Source of the DNA: Lycocorax pyrrhopterus obiensis | Taxonomy: Eukaryota > Chordata > Aves > Passeriformes > Paradisaeidae | Assembly (NCBI GenBank): GCA_014706295.1 | Contig: JACSVZ010000015.1 | Span: forward strand, 56,355,535-56,419,534 | Length of the DNA: 64,000 nucleotides | Direction of reading: 5' to 3' | Shown: positions 11,487-26,364 of the stretch, piece after piece | Layout: each line of letters opens with the position of its first letter | Numbering within the stretch: position 1 is the first letter of the stretch | Translations under genes and position numbers: made by a program | The notes under the pieces: generated by a model | Databases searched by the model: none | Told to the model about the DNA's origin: nothing | The model's input: only the letters and a program-made list of their open reading frames with translations

Positions 11487-13080
11487 AGCAGGGCTGCACA
11501 CGCTGGGTTGCTGTTGTGGCAGTCCATATGATTCATGTCTTGCGCAGTCTGACAGGTTTATTGTAGCTCGAGTGTGCTGAGCTGCGCGCTGCGGTTGCTG
11601 CTCTGCTCGTGGCTGGTGCCAGGCCAGCCCGTGGGGCTGGTGCACAGTTGTTTGCAAGTGCCAGGACACAGAGGGTGATGTGCGTGGGAGGGCCACTCAA
11701 GCGAGCTGCTTGCCTTAGCTTTGGGAAGTGGAGAGGACATGAGAACACTTGCTTGGGCTTTATTTTTTAAAACTCCTCCAGGAATAGCATGTTCTTTGGA
11801 GCAGGCGGAGCAGAAAGCAGGAGGGTCAATTTTGGGATCTAGTGGTGATGTCAGGATCCAGTTTCACATTCATTTTCTGTCTCTGCAGAGCATGGAGTAA
11901 GTTAACATTTCAACAGCTTGGAGTCTCTACCACTGAGCCTTTAAAAGACTAAATAATACCAAGTTGTTAGGAACTCTGGGATCAAAACCCCATGGATTTT
12001 AGGTACTTTAATAGTTTTTGAATATTTTTACTTCAATCTCGCTTAAACCTGTTTTTTACACCAGTTTATACCAGTTATAACTGCTTCTGTCTGACATCTG
12101 TCTTCCTTAAGGCTCAGGTGTTACTCTGTCATGTGGAGTTCGTCATTCACTCATGCCCACCTGAACCTTTCAGCTCTTTTTTTTCCCCTCTGTTTTTAAG
12201 TGGGGTTGGTGGTTTTTTTTTGGCAAAGGAAATAGGAGTGAAGGTGCAGAGGGCTGGGAGCAGAGGCACAGCAAGGTGAATACATCATGGCCTTGCTGAA
12301 ACCCAGGGATGAGCTGGCAGGAAGGATCGAGGCAAAACAGGAGTGACATCATTAGCTGGGAAATTTTGAGCAGTTTCATGAAAACCTGTTCGGTGCCGTG
12401 TAGTCCCTGAGCACCATTTGCTGGTGCTTGGCCAGGTGAAAGGAGTGTCACTGGAAACCTCCAGCCAGTGGATTTTCTGGGTGAGCCACAGAGGGACCTG
12501 TACTGTTGATGTGCCACATGCGCTGTCCCCGTAACCCCCTGGTGCCTCAGGGTCCTCCATGCCTGGCTCAGCTGTAGCTTGTGGTCTGTGGAGTGACAGT
12601 GAGCTGTGCAGGGACAGGGTTCCCTGAGCAGCTGTGCAGTGCAACCCAGCCCCTGCAAATTGGGGTTGTTGTTCCGTGACAGCACAGAGAGAACAACTGT
12701 CCTGAATTCACTTGTTAAACTTTTGTAATAGCCATAAAAAACCTGCTTGGTAAATACATTCTCTGTGCCCAAAAGCAACTGCCCCACTTCCTTTTGTTCT
12801 GCAGGTAATAGACATAAAAATGAAATATGGACCTGTGTTCTTAAAAGGTCACAGTTATTTGGTTGTCAGGGAGATTGCATATCGAAATAGGTCTTGTTAA
12901 GATTTGATGATACGCTAAAGGAATTGAATAAATTGGAACTTTGGTTCATAGAAGCTGGAAAATGGGCTAGGAATATCTCATGATCTGGAAGATGGAGATG
13001 GCCATCCCTTTTTCCTAATGCCACTGGAATGGGGAAACTGGATGGAGAAGGGCTTTGTGTCAGGTGCAGAACCAGTGGTC

Positions 13081-13768
13081 ATAGAATCATTAAGGCTGGA
13101 AAAGACTCCTAAGATACTGAAGTCCGGCCTTTGACTGAACACCACCCTGCCAACTAAACCATAGCACTAAGTGCCATTCCAGTAGTTTCTTGAACGCTTC
13201 TAGGAATGGTGACTCCACCACTTGCCTGGGCAGCCCATTCTAATGCTTAATCACCCTTTCAGGGGAAACATTCTTCCTGATGTCCAGCCTGAACCTGCCC
13301 TGGCACAACTTGAGGCTGTTTTCTCTTGTCCTGTTGCTGGTTGCTTGGGTGAAGAGACCAACCCCCTCCTAATATGCTACAACTTCCTTTCACGTAGCTG
13401 TAGTGAGTAATGAGGTTACCCCTGAGCCTCCTCTTCTCCAGACTAAACAACCCCAGCTCCCTCAGCTGCTCCTCATAGGACTTACTCTCCAGACCCTTCA
13501 CCAGCTCCGTTGCCCTTCTCTGGACATGCTGCAGCACCTCCATGTCTTTCTTGTAGTGAGGGTCCCAGAACTGAACACAGGATTTGAGGTGCACCCTCAC
13601 CAGTGCCAATTGGAGAGGGACAGTCACTGCCCTGGTCCTGCTGGCCACACTGTTTCTAATCTGGATGCCACTGGCCTTCTTGGCCCCCTGGACCCACTCC
13701 TGGCTCATGTTCAGCTGCCAATGGACCAGCACCCCCAGGTCCTTTTCCACTGGGCTGCTTTCTGGCCA
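13081..13768 (-). mobile_element. CR1 LINE, 5'-truncated, antisense to HIPK2
   Basis: The + strand starts with ATAGAATCATTAAGGCTGG, the reverse complement of the avian CR1 3' end, and stays CR1-like to about 13768. On the minus strand a frame of 163 codons (13750-13259) reads as the C-terminal part of the CR1 ORF2 polyprotein, downstream of the reverse-transcriptase core. Typical segments are [35 protein letters not shown] and [13 protein letters not shown]. The copy lacks ORF1, the endonuclease and most of the reverse transcriptase, so it cannot move by itself. No target-site duplication is evident, as is usual for CR1. Its 3' UTR lies at about 13081-13258. It is the only clear CR1 copy seen in the window. 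Confidence 0.93.
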
Positions 13769-16700
13769 TGTTTGTCAGCTCTTGTTTCGCATTGTCCTGG
13801 TTTCATTTAAGGCATTCTTCTGCCTGGCTCAGAGTAACAGCTCATAGTGTCAGTGGTCTCCAGCCCTTTCTGCCTAATGCATGGTTGGTTGCTAGGGGTG
13901 CTTCCGTCATCCACATTTTAGTTGTGGATGTGATGACCACACATTTTGTATTGCTTTCCAAGATTTGGCTGGATGACTCAGCTGGTCCTCTGGTGACTCA
14001 TTTCAGTCTCCCATGAGCCCAGGAAGGAGTAAAGAGGGAAGCGTGGCTATTTTCAGATACGAAAAATGACCAAAACCAAGGACTGTGTCCACAAAGGAGT
14101 ACTGCAAACGTGGGATTAATTGGGCATTTATACTGGATGTAAACTTGCTGCTTCCCACTGAAATTCTTTCCACAGTTATTGTGCTTCTGCAGAATCTAGT
14201 TTTCAGTCTCTTCTTACTTTTCATCCATATGGATGTTGGAGAGCTCTCAGTGAGTTTTGAGTCCATAAGGTCTGATGAAAGTTCACAGGACTTTTGGTAC
14301 TAAATTCCCCTGGCTGTTTTTTTTGTTTTGGGGTGGTTTTTTTATGGCAGTTTCCCCCTCTCATTTGCTGGGAGCGTCACGATTTTTCTAGCAAAACCCA
14401 CAGGCTCACCCCAGGCCATTTTACTCCCTAGTCATTCCTATGACGATGGCAAAGCTAAGATGCCCGATGTTCTCCTGAACCTATTGAGAGCTCTCGTGAT
14501 TTGACCACAAGTTGTTGCTAATCTGTTTTTTCTGGAACCTGTGGAAATAGTGGTGTATTTGCTCCTTGTGAGAAAATCATACAGAGCTTATTTTCACAGA
14601 AACTCTTCTTTCCCCCATGACTCAGTTTGGCCAGACTTCCCTTACATCGTTAGTCAAAACCCATAGGTGTGACTGTGGACAGCTTGGCTGCGACATCACC
14701 GACACGTTGGTGATTCTGAACTCATTGTCCCACTGCATCTAAGCTGAATCCTTTCATTTCATTGCGTAGGAAAAGGAAAGAATTGAATGTTCTGAGTTGA
14801 AAGCACATGGCTGCAGAACAGTTGCAGCAGTGCCAAAAAGATGCTTATGAAGAGGTGGGGCAAGTGGCTGCATGCTGCTGGAAGTGCAAAGTGACGTGTC
14901 AGCTCTTAAATGTAGGATAAGGAATGAGAAGAAGGCTTGACAGCCCCTTTAGCTAGTCCGTCATCTGCAGCCATCTCTCCTTTCTACTGTGGATTTTTGG
15001 TTCTGCAGGTTTGGTTTCAGCTGTTGATGCCATACCCATGAGTGCTGCACAGCAGGTACTCATGGTCAGCACTTGCCCAGGGCCTGAGGTGTGCTCTGGT
15101 GCCTGGGTCTCTGTATGGCACTGTGCAGGGTCTTGAAAGCACTGAGTGATCTGGAGCAAAGTCACATCAAGGGAGTGTTTATTGTCCAGGCTGGCTGTGG
15201 GGTCTCCCAGTCTAGCCCGTCTCAGTGGTAGCATGCCTCAGGCTGCACTGCAGAAGGCATTTGGCCCGTGTCACACTGGATCTCCCTGTTCAGCTTCACT
15301 CCTCTTCTGTCATGCTCTAATTTTGACAATGCAAGAAGCCCAGCAGCCATGGTGTTAAGCACTGCAGAGCTGAGTAAATAAATATGTCAATAAATAATCA
15401 TATCCTGCACAAAAGAGAAACCTGGGGGAGAGACTGATGGTAGCCAGGGAGTTCTGCTGATACAGGTGGAGATTTTTATTGTTTTGTTTCTCTTAATGAC
15501 TTCCCTTGGACTGATTTCTTTTCTTTTAGAGCTTTGAGGGGGAGTAGGCTGTTAGTGCTGTCCCTGAGCTTCTTCATCACACACAAGAGCCTTATATCCT
15601 CCTTTCTCAAGTAGATAGCCTTTCCTGAGCTTCTGGATGTTTACTCTTCAAGGCTCTGAAATCCTTCATGTAGTTTATCCCTATGCCTAAATCAGGAGCT
15701 TTTTCTGTGTAAGCAAGAGCTTTGTACATCACCTAGGCTGTCCTTCCTTGGCCAAACAGACCTCTTCTCTGCACACTGATCTGGCCTCTGTCCTATTAGA
15801 CCTTGCTTAAAAATAAAGTTGCTGTGAAGACAGTGGGAGATCAGGCATGCACCAGCCCCAGCAAGCCAGCCAGCAGTGAGGCAGGCAGGTGTCCAGAGGC
15901 ATTTCTGTGGGGTTGCTTGGGGTAGCATCACTTATTTCTTTTGGAGATTATGACATTCATTGCCTTCGTGGGTCATCTGGCTGTGCAAGTGTTTACATGT
16001 CTATGTGTGCCTGAGCGTGACCGTGTGTTTTGTATGACAGAGGTCAGTACAACCCCAAATATAGCAAACAGAATCATTGGTTCCCACACATAAACCTGTC
16101 AACACACCGTGTTCTCATGGAGACTGCAGCAGCTCCCTGTCACCGTGGTCTCATATGAGAGCCACTCACCAATATCAAAGGTGAATGGACCAAGAGAGAC
16201 AGTTGTTTTGGGGAGAAATGAGTCCACATCCAAATCCTGCACCCTGTGTCTCCTTGCTGGTTTTTGCTTTGGGCCAGCTGGCTCAGTCCCACTGTGCCTA
16301 TTCTGGTCCCAGCTCACGGCCCGTTTCACTTCATGCATTTCTGGGTTTATAGCCCTACTTTGGAATGCAAACCAAACACCACAGGTGACAGCAAGGAAAG
16401 GTTTCTGACTGTTTGGCCATAATTTTGGGGATGTTTTCTTGGCCTAAGTGATGAGGAAGGTAAAGTCTGGAAGACAGGGTGAGAAATGCTCAAGGTGTGT
16501 TTCCCTGAGGAACTGAAGGCTTTTCTCTGTGCAGGTGGGGTGTGTGTTTGTGGCATGATGTGAAGGCAGGTTATTTACAGAATTGTTGCAACTCCTTAAA
16601 CTGGAGGTCAGGTGATCAACCTGCAGTATCCTTTCTCTTCATTTCCTAAAACACCCCATAGCCCTCAATGTTTGAGAGTGCCATACGTCCTGTGTTTGGT

Positions 16701-19700
16701 CATTCTGGGAAGTGGTATGTGGCTGTCAGGAGGTCAACAAATCAGTCTGTCTCAATTTTCTGCTTTGGCAGAGCCCTATTCCCAGCTTCCCCAGTTTTCT
16801 CCTTGCATCTCCATCTTCCTTTGTAGCCCAGATCCTGTGTATGCCATCCAGACCTCACCAGGGGCTTGTTTCTCTCCAGCAGGTGTGTATCCTGATGGAA
16901 ATCAAATGAAGGAAGGGACCTTGTGAATAGGCAAACTGATGTTTTCAGCCCAGCTAGAGCTTGATCTGAGTTTCAGATTTCGTAAACAAAGCAAGGGCTG
17001 AATGTCATGCAGTGGCCTCTTTGCAAATAAAACACTTAAGAAAAAATCCTGTGGGAGTGAGAGGCTGAGCCAGAGACTCCAGTGAGCCTTGCCCATGTCT
17101 TGCCTTCACAAGTAGTGTTGTTTCTAACAAGTGAGGTATGCGAGGTGTCAGGCATTCCCTGTGGTTTCACCACACTTGCAGGCCAGTCGGAGTCATTGAC
17201 ATTACAAAGTTAATATTTACAAGTGGAAAGTCATCCAGGTGGGGAGACAGCCATCGTGGAAAAAGCCAAAATATCTTTTCCACTAGGCCGTTGTGGGAAG
17301 CCATGAATATGCCAGTGCTGTGGGGGTGAGGGGGGCACAACCAGAGCAGCAGAGGAAAACTGATTCATTTTGGTTCCTTTTTGAGAGGCCTTGGTACCCT
17401 TTCCCAGGAACTAAGATAACGGAGGGCCAGGTAGGATGGCCAGTGAAGTCTGGGGTCAGGAAGGTTGAGAAAGTCTCTCTTTCCCCTGTAAGGGGGGGAA
17501 AGGTCTGTGGTCATCTCCTCTTTGGAAGATGAACAGCAGTGACTTGAGCCATGCTGCCTGGAAAGCAGAGCCATGCCAAGATCATCCTTCTTTCAATTCT
17601 GCTTTCAGGATGCAGCTCTGTTAGCAGGTAGCAATCAGAAATGGAGCTTGTTGGAATCTAGAGGCTCCTGCCTTATTGACCTGCTTGGAGGTTAAATGTA
17701 GGGATCCAGACATTAGGCTGGACTACAAGGCAAACAATGGCCAGTTTCACATTTACTGCAGAGACTGTCTTGTACAGTTCTACAGAGGGAGCTTTGGGTG
17801 CAGTGGAAATGCCGTGGTTACTGTTTGTTCCACTTTGTGACTGTACAGGACAGATGGGAAGGAGGAAGGTGGCCAGAACACATATGATGTTGCCAAACAG
17901 TCCTACCTGGCACATTGATGTAACTGCTTTTGGGCTCATCTGGCTCCATTTTGGCTTCAGGATGAGGAAACGTTCCTTGGTAGCTTGCTTTCCCCATCTC
18001 CTCTGGCTGTACCCGGTGCTTCAGGACTCATTCAAGCATGGCATTGTAGGAGCCTCAGTGTGTCATGCCTCATTTTGTGTGGTGCTGTGGGTGTTGCTGC
18101 AGTCTTCAGCTCTTTAAACAGATGTGATGCTGCTCGTGGGTCCCCCAGCAGCCTGCAGCACAGCCCCAGCCAGGCATTCCACACTTGCCTCAGCTCTGCT
18201 GGGCCTCTCTCCAAGAAATCTGAAAGAGGGATTTCTTCAGCAAAGCGTTTGTTAGACATCCTTCAGTGTCCTCCAAAGATAAAGCTTCAAAGCAGGGCTT
18301 CTGTCAATCCCACCTGTCTGATTTCATCTTGTTCTTTCTTTCTCATCCCATCTCTGACTCCCAAGCAGACTTCCTTCTCCTCTGAGGCCTCTGGGAGTAC
18401 TGATCATTTGGTTGTAAAACTTCTTCCTGACTTCCCTGACACCCACTTTCCTAAAATGTCTTTATGCTTACATTGTGAGTTAAGTTCCTTCACACTCTCA
18501 TGCAGACCTTGAAGGCTTTCAGGTGCTGCCCCTGCCTTGTCTTTATTGTTCATCACCTCATTTTGCTCTTGGGACTCCTGAAGTCCTCCCTGGCTTGGAG
18601 GACTGTTGCTCAGGAAGGTACATCTGGCAGGGCTGTGATCTGCCTTCTCAAGCCCCAGAGACGTGACATGGGCGCCGCAGACTCCCAGGTTTCTCACTTT
18701 ATGTTTGGAGAGCACTTTGGCATCTTGGTAGAGCGTTTTCAGTGTCATTTCATGATTTCTGTAGAGGTGACAATCTATCAGCTTTGACAGATATGCTGAA
18801 TGGTGTTTACTTACTGGGGTCTGGCTGTTTTGTCAAGGCTGTAGACTATTAAATTGTATTCACTTGCTGTCTTCATTTGCTTTAACATTGAGGCATCCTG
18901 GAGAGAAGTTTTGCACTATTCCAGCTGTGCCAGGTTTTCCCATAAGAAGGTATCTAGGGGTTATCTTCCAGTTCAGGACTGCTACACCTTCTCACACCGA
19001 GATCTAGAAATTGGTGTCAGGTCCAGTTACTGTAGCATCTACAGAGAAGTGATAAGGCAGCCTCTGGTGATTTAACCTGTGTTCTCAGGTGTTGCATAGT
19101 TAATTAACTATAATGTGAAACATAAACTAGTCACATGATTAACTGAGGAAATCTGTAGTATCTCTTGTCATTACTGCAGTTTGTCCAGTGGGAGATGGAG
19201 GTGACCCTGAAAGAATCTTGCACTGAAGTGTAATAAAGTATTCAAATATAAATGTATGTGTTTGTCCTGAGATTTTGCTTCATGTGCCTAAAACCAGGAA
19301 TATGTCAGAGAAGCCCATTGTTTGTTATTCAGGCTCATCTGCCCCTGTGCCTGCACCAAAACGATGAATAAGAATCGTAATGTTTCCAAATTACAGATAA
19401 GAAAGCTTTCAGTAGCCAGCAGACAAGTTGCCCTGGATTTAAGGAGTTAAAGGGAGAGTGAGGCAGGGAATAAAGATGGTTTGTGAGGAGAGACAGCAGT
19501 ATCCTGAGCCACATGCCAAAATAACCGGATCAGGCCGTGATAAGGAGTAACTGCCTACACCACCTCCATGCTCCAGAGTACTAAGTAAGTCCTGGTTGAT
19601 AATTTTCATCATACCTATAAAGGAAAGTAATGACGTGCGGAATGAAATAATAGGCAGGGTTGTTGATGCTATAAATGCAGGAAAGGGATATGTAGGAGGG

Positions 19701-22700
19701 CAGTTGGGGTGGCAGGGAGGTAAGGGGTTTGAGGGTGATGGTGGTGAGAGTGCCCTGGCCATTGCACTGCAGGGATGTGCTTTTTGGGTGGGGATGAGAG
19801 GGAGGGAGATGGATGCTTGGCTTTGTCCATTTGGTTTTGTTTATGGCTACACTGTGCATTGGGAAGTCTCGTTTTTCGTTTGGCCACAAGACATGGATCA
19901 AACATGGCAGGTTGGAGCCATGTGAATCCAGGTCTGGAGCAGTGCAGGGGACGTGCTCTGTCACATCTTACATCTTTGAGAACTGCTGTGCACTCCATAG
20001 GCATTTAGAAAACTACTAATTAGGCTGAGACAGTTTTACTGGCAGGACAGGAAAAGCAGAGAAGGAAGGCAGGGAGATTTTCACCTGGAACGAAGGCCCC
20101 CTTGACATCTTATGCTCACCAGGAACAGGAAGGAGATGAGGTTGTTGAGGTCTGAGCTCTGCTTTGAGGTCGTCTCCACACATTTGGTAGCACAAGGGAA
20201 AGAATTTGTATAGCCTCCAGGGACATACATTTTCAGGAGGTTCTGAGAGTGCAGTGGTGCTGGGGACAATGCCTCCAAAGGAGCCACACCGAGGCCACTG
20301 TGAAGAAGAGTGCAGTGCTTGAGACATGGCTATTTTGACGGTGCAATGCATTAGCCATACCTGGCAGATCCCCTTTTCATTTCCTTCTCAACCTGGGCAT
20401 GTATATGGGTTTGCAGGCTCATGCCTCTCTGGGGAGAAGTGGAAGATACTTACTTCAGTATTGTCTCGTGAGCATCATTTATATGCTGAACACACGCCAT
20501 GTGCTTTCTACAGTATTTTTCAAGCAGGCACTGTCATTCTGGCAGCAGTCAGGAAGCAGCCTCTGGTTACAGAACACTGGCAGCTCTGCAGGTACTGCAG
20601 AAGGTCTGACTTCCTACTTAATACAGGGCACCGGCTTTGGTCTCTTGCCACTTCAAAGGCCACACTTAAAAATCAGCAGTAAGTGCTGGGAGTAAACCAG
20701 AAGAAAACATCAGTGGCTTTCAAACTGTTCCTTCTTTAGTCCCCAAAGTGTATTTTTTGCCCTTTGGGGTGAGGTGGGTGGATAGGGAACTTTACCTCAT
20801 TTGCTTTCCTGAAACCTGTTAGAAGTACAAGTGAGGCGGCTGCGTGATTTGTGTGTGCATGCAGAAGAGGGCCATCTGAATTGTAAATAGCACCTGCTAA
20901 ATTATTATTAAGTGAAAGCTGACGTGGGAGGAGTTCTCAGGAACAAAAAACCTCAAGTCTTTTAATAAAAGTCATTCCAGCTGTTTTAACACTGTCCCCT
21001 AGCTGCACACTACCTGCTTCAGCTCATGTAGATGCTATGGGGAGTTATGTGAGTCATATCAAGGACAGGGAAGGCCCCATTAAATCCAGTTACTGTCAGT
21101 TTTGTGAGAGCTTTAAATGACTACACTAAACTCATTATTAAAGAAAGGAACGATCAATTTTATTTAATGCATGGTGCCCAACCCTGATTCTGCTCCCAGC
21201 CCAGAGATTTGCCATACTCAGGGGTGATATAAAACTTAGACCTGCACTCTTCAGGACATGCATTTAGCTGTTGCAGTCCTGGCTGCATCCTGGCTGCCTA
21301 ATAGGGGCCTGCCCTGCACCCATGCCAAGCTCAGTTGGAGTTGCCACTTGGCTTAGTCCAGCTAAAGCTTTTGGTGGGGAAGGTGGGGCTGCTGAGCTGG
21401 GCTTCAGGTGAGCAGGAGTGCTCGGTGGGCGGAGCTGCTCATCCGCTCCACTCCTGGCAGAGTGCAAAAAGGTGAGGAGCCAGCTGCCAGCCTCTGGCAT
21501 CCCCGGCAAAATGCAGAAAGGTGACTTCCTGCAGAAAAGGGAGATGATATGAGAGGCCCAGCCTTGCACAGGAGGTTTCTTGTCAGACCTGTGAGTGGGG
21601 GGTTAAAAGGACTTTTCCCAAGTGAAACATCCCATTTTCCATCTCTCCGCAGCTTATGGCCCCTCTGCCTTTCCAAGACCCCAGGAACAAGAGCACTCCC
21701 TGGGGGTGTCCCCACAGTCTCAGAGACATCAATGTCACTGGGCTTGGCTTGCATGGATCACCCCATTACTGCTGGCTTGTTTCCTCATGGATGTTGTGGC
21801 AAGCTGTTGTCAGCCTATGTAATCAAAAGGCTGAAGGTGTAAATCATATTACAGGCTGTAATGAAGAATTGGATTCCTGTAACAAAACCATCCAACTTTT
21901 ATTCACATTTATTACTATTCCTGCTATTACCATGGAACAAAAATCCATTTTGAAAAAAAGAATATGCCACCAGCACAGTTTTATTGTGTCCTCAGGAAAC
22001 TTAGGATTGTGTTTTCCTCGCATTAACTGCACAGGAAAATTTGCAATAAAAATTACTTTGCTGCAGAAGCCACCTTTTCCTGTCACCAAGCTGTCAAATC
22101 AGCCTGTAATTTCTTGGTATCGGACTATGCTGAAGAACTCACTGAGTTATTCTCCCTACAATGCGTGCCCCTAAAACCTCAAACATGAGAAAATCATTTT
22201 GGATGTAAGGAAGAAGATTGCATAGTTCTTTTTTTAGGGGAAAAAAAAAACCTTTTCTGTGATGAGATGTAAGCTTTGAGGAGGGCAGCACTGGCAGCAG
22301 AAGAGTCCAAAGTCCTCTCTTTATCCACAGAAGCACTGCTTCCTCCACCCCCTCCATTTTTGGGGTACCAGGGTGAGTCAGTGTTTATCCCCTGTTCCTG
22401 TCCTCTGCTGAGGCTGCCAGCAGTGTTTCAGGGACAGCAAGGGGCTGGCTGTCGATGTGGAAACCAGCCCCTAACAACAACTCGTTTCACCAAAGGGTAC
22501 AGGCAGCCATCTGACATTGACAATGTTGAGTGACTGCTGACCTTGTTTTTAGCGTCAGCTGATATCAACTGGAGCCCTGCCAGTTTGCACCAGTTGAAAG
22601 TCTGTCCCTTAATGGTGGCGATTATCCTGATTTTTTCAGTGGTGCTGAGAAAGTTGCAGCTGCTGCTCTTCACATCCTTGACTTTAATTTGCTATGCCTC

Positions 22701-25222
22701 AGTCTTTTGGTGTTAACTTTAGAGGAGCATGCGAGAAGAACGTCTCTCCTTGTTCTGCATCAGTCATTTTTTCCCTTTTTATTTTGTACAAAGAGAGATT
22801 GCTCAAGCACACCGTGGAATGAACGCCATAAAACTATAAATTACACCTCTGCTAGGTCCACAATATGTTACCAATTACATCTGCCATATTATTCGTGTCC
22901 AGGGGGAAAACATACATCAAACCACCCCCTCTCTCCAAGGCAGGTCAGTACTGTACTAGAAGGAACACCGTGATTCTTCTTAATCAGTGGAAAAACAAAC
23001 ATGGTTTTGGCTTGCTCTCATGCAATCTTTGTGTCCAGGATGACAAGCTGAGTAGCACTGCCACGGTTCTCAGAGCTCGCCGCCTGCCACATGCCATGGC
23101 ATTCGTGACAGCATCATTGCCCTGTGGAAAGGAGAGAGGAGAGAAGGTAGAGGGGCAAGGAGCTGGAGGGCGTCTGAGTACCCAGTTGCAGGGACCTTGG
23201 AAATTGCTGCCGAGAAGGTTGGGGGAGCAGGGGGTAGTGGAGTTAAAAAGAACGCCAGCAAACAATCAGAAATCCCCTTAGAGCCAGGAGTCACGTCTGC
23301 AGAGGGCAGCATGCTGTGGTTTGCAGGGCTTCCTTGTTAGAGAAAGGTCAGTGGGGTTTTGTGTTGTGTGTTCAAGCCCAGGTGAGGGTTTCCCCGTGTG
23401 TCCTGATGGAGTTTTCGTTTGCTTCTGCCCTGTCCTCGTAAATTCGTCACTGCAGCAGGGATGAAGGCAGGGGTGTTGAAGCAAACTGGAGTGATTGCTT
23501 GGCTGGTTACTTCTGAGTAGTTACTCATGGTGGGTTTTGGCTCACCACCCCTCTCCTGAGCACTTCCTGGCCTTTGGGCTGCTGGGAATTAACTGGAAGA
23601 AGAGTGTTGGGTGTGTTTAGATCTGTTTACTTGACTACTGAGCTTTGTGAGTGTGGAGTGACATCTGTATTTCTCTATATTAGTGTGTAAGTTTATGCAT
23701 GCATGCATGTGAGCGTGTATGCATGAGCTGCAGAGAATCTTCTGAAGAGGAACATGAACTAGTGAAGTATGAGGAGGCCGAGTCAGATGCTGTCAGGCCT
23801 CCACATGAAGAAGTCGTCCATGTGCACTGCAGAGTTTGTTGTGGTTTTGTTACTGAAGCATTCATTCAGCTTTTAACTTTTTTAAGTTGAAAACAAGTCA
23901 AGGTTATGTTTGTGCTTAATAATTCAACAATGGTGCCAGCTCAGCATATTGTCTTTTTCTTCTGTAGTCATTCTGGTTTATTAAAAAGAAACACTGATGA
24001 CAGATAGAAGGGTGAAGGAGGCTGTGCCTTTCTGCTCTAACTCCTGCCAGGCACTGACTCCTTCTCCAGAAATCCCCATGGATTTGTGTTCTTCACAATA
24101 CGTTTGCCCCAGCAGTCCTATCCCTACCCTGGGCAGGGAAAGCTGGCAGCAAGTCAGGACTTAGCTGTCCCCTTCTCCGTGCACCACATCTTTTTTCTCT
24201 GAATAGGCACATTTTCTGTTTCAGTGGAATATTACTCAGAATCCTTCAGTAAGTCTGTCTCAGTGATACATTATTTTCACTTTGGTTATGAGGTTGTGGG
24301 GTTGTTTTTTGATGGTCTGGGGTTTTTTTTAATAAAGATTTAGAAGATCACTAACTCTTCTGAAACCAAATAAGCTTGCATTAAAATAGGATTTTGTCTT
24401 TTCTGTAAAAATAAAGCTATATAAGGAGCTAATTCTGCCACATGCTAATGTATATGTTGCTTCATAAACAATGCTGTTCACTTCCAGGGGATCTGCTTTC
24501 CAGTGATGGTATTGTCACTGTGAATAAGAATAGATGAACACAATTTTATAAATCTGGGAGCACTGAGAGCACACAGGGAAGCTCATGTTGTGTAACTCCC
24601 ATCTCCAGTGTCCCTGAGCACAGACTAGCATTGTGCACAATTCCCACTCGCGGACTTGGCAAGCAATCTGAAACATCATCTTCTTCGGATCTGGCCCCTC
24701 AACTTTATCTGTGCACCTCCATTTTGTCACAGTGTATCATCTCCTGGTCCCATCTTGACTCTGTGCAGGCCAGAAGCTACACAGTGGTTTTATGGGAAAA
24801 AGTGGAGGGCTTAAGTCAGATCCACCAAACTGCTTAAGATTGGATGAGCCTGAGGATTTGAGATTTGGCTTCTGTAGTCAGAATACTTTGCGATGTTTGA
24901 CACGAGTTCTTCCAGAGAGCTAGATATATTCCTGGAGACAATGGGAATAGGAGTCTCTTTAGGCAGAGGAGGTAAAAATAACATGTACATTCCTGTTATT
25001 AAAAATGAGAAGGGGGAGAGCAAGAGAGCAGAAATCTTGAATGTTGTTAGTACAGTTCAATCCGGGGTAAGGATTTATTTTAGAGCATAATATTTTATTT
25101 GCGTCAAATACACATATCTGGAAGAACTTGCTTTTTGTGTGTGTGCATGGGCTGTATCTGAAGCCTGTATCCCATTTCCCTTTCCTGCCACTGAGCAAAT
25201 GGAAAAAGCTGGGGAAGGCATC
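13769..25222. other. Intronic, no gene seen
   Basis: Mostly unique sequence without clear repeats. AT-rich, motif-dense stretches at about 20880-21170 and 21848-22120 (including the inverted repeat ATTACAG G CTGTAAT at 21848-21862) could be regulatory. ATGC repeats lie near 23695. Nothing else is supported. Confidence 0.75.
23695..23709 (+). repeat. (ATGC)n alternating tract
   Basis: ATGC repeated almost four times, with a further TATGCATG about 20 bp downstream. It is self-complementary and purine-pyrimidine alternating. Confidence 0.9.

Positions 25223-26364
<1,142 letters not shown>

Larger units (their letters stand above)
8917..13080. other. Intronic, no gene seen
   Basis: Contains the candidate segment at 9300-9520, CAG7 and the TTTG array. 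A 205-codon minus-strand frame ending at 12170 has no recognisable product and no exon boundaries. Confidence 0.75.

Noticed and set aside
12170..12787. 205-codon minus-strand open frame
   Set aside because: The translation has no recognisable domain, no splice-site framing, and a poly-Lys end from a simple tract.
13144..13400. Second coding gene on the plus strand
   Set aside because: Plus-strand frames here are the reverse of the CR1 element.
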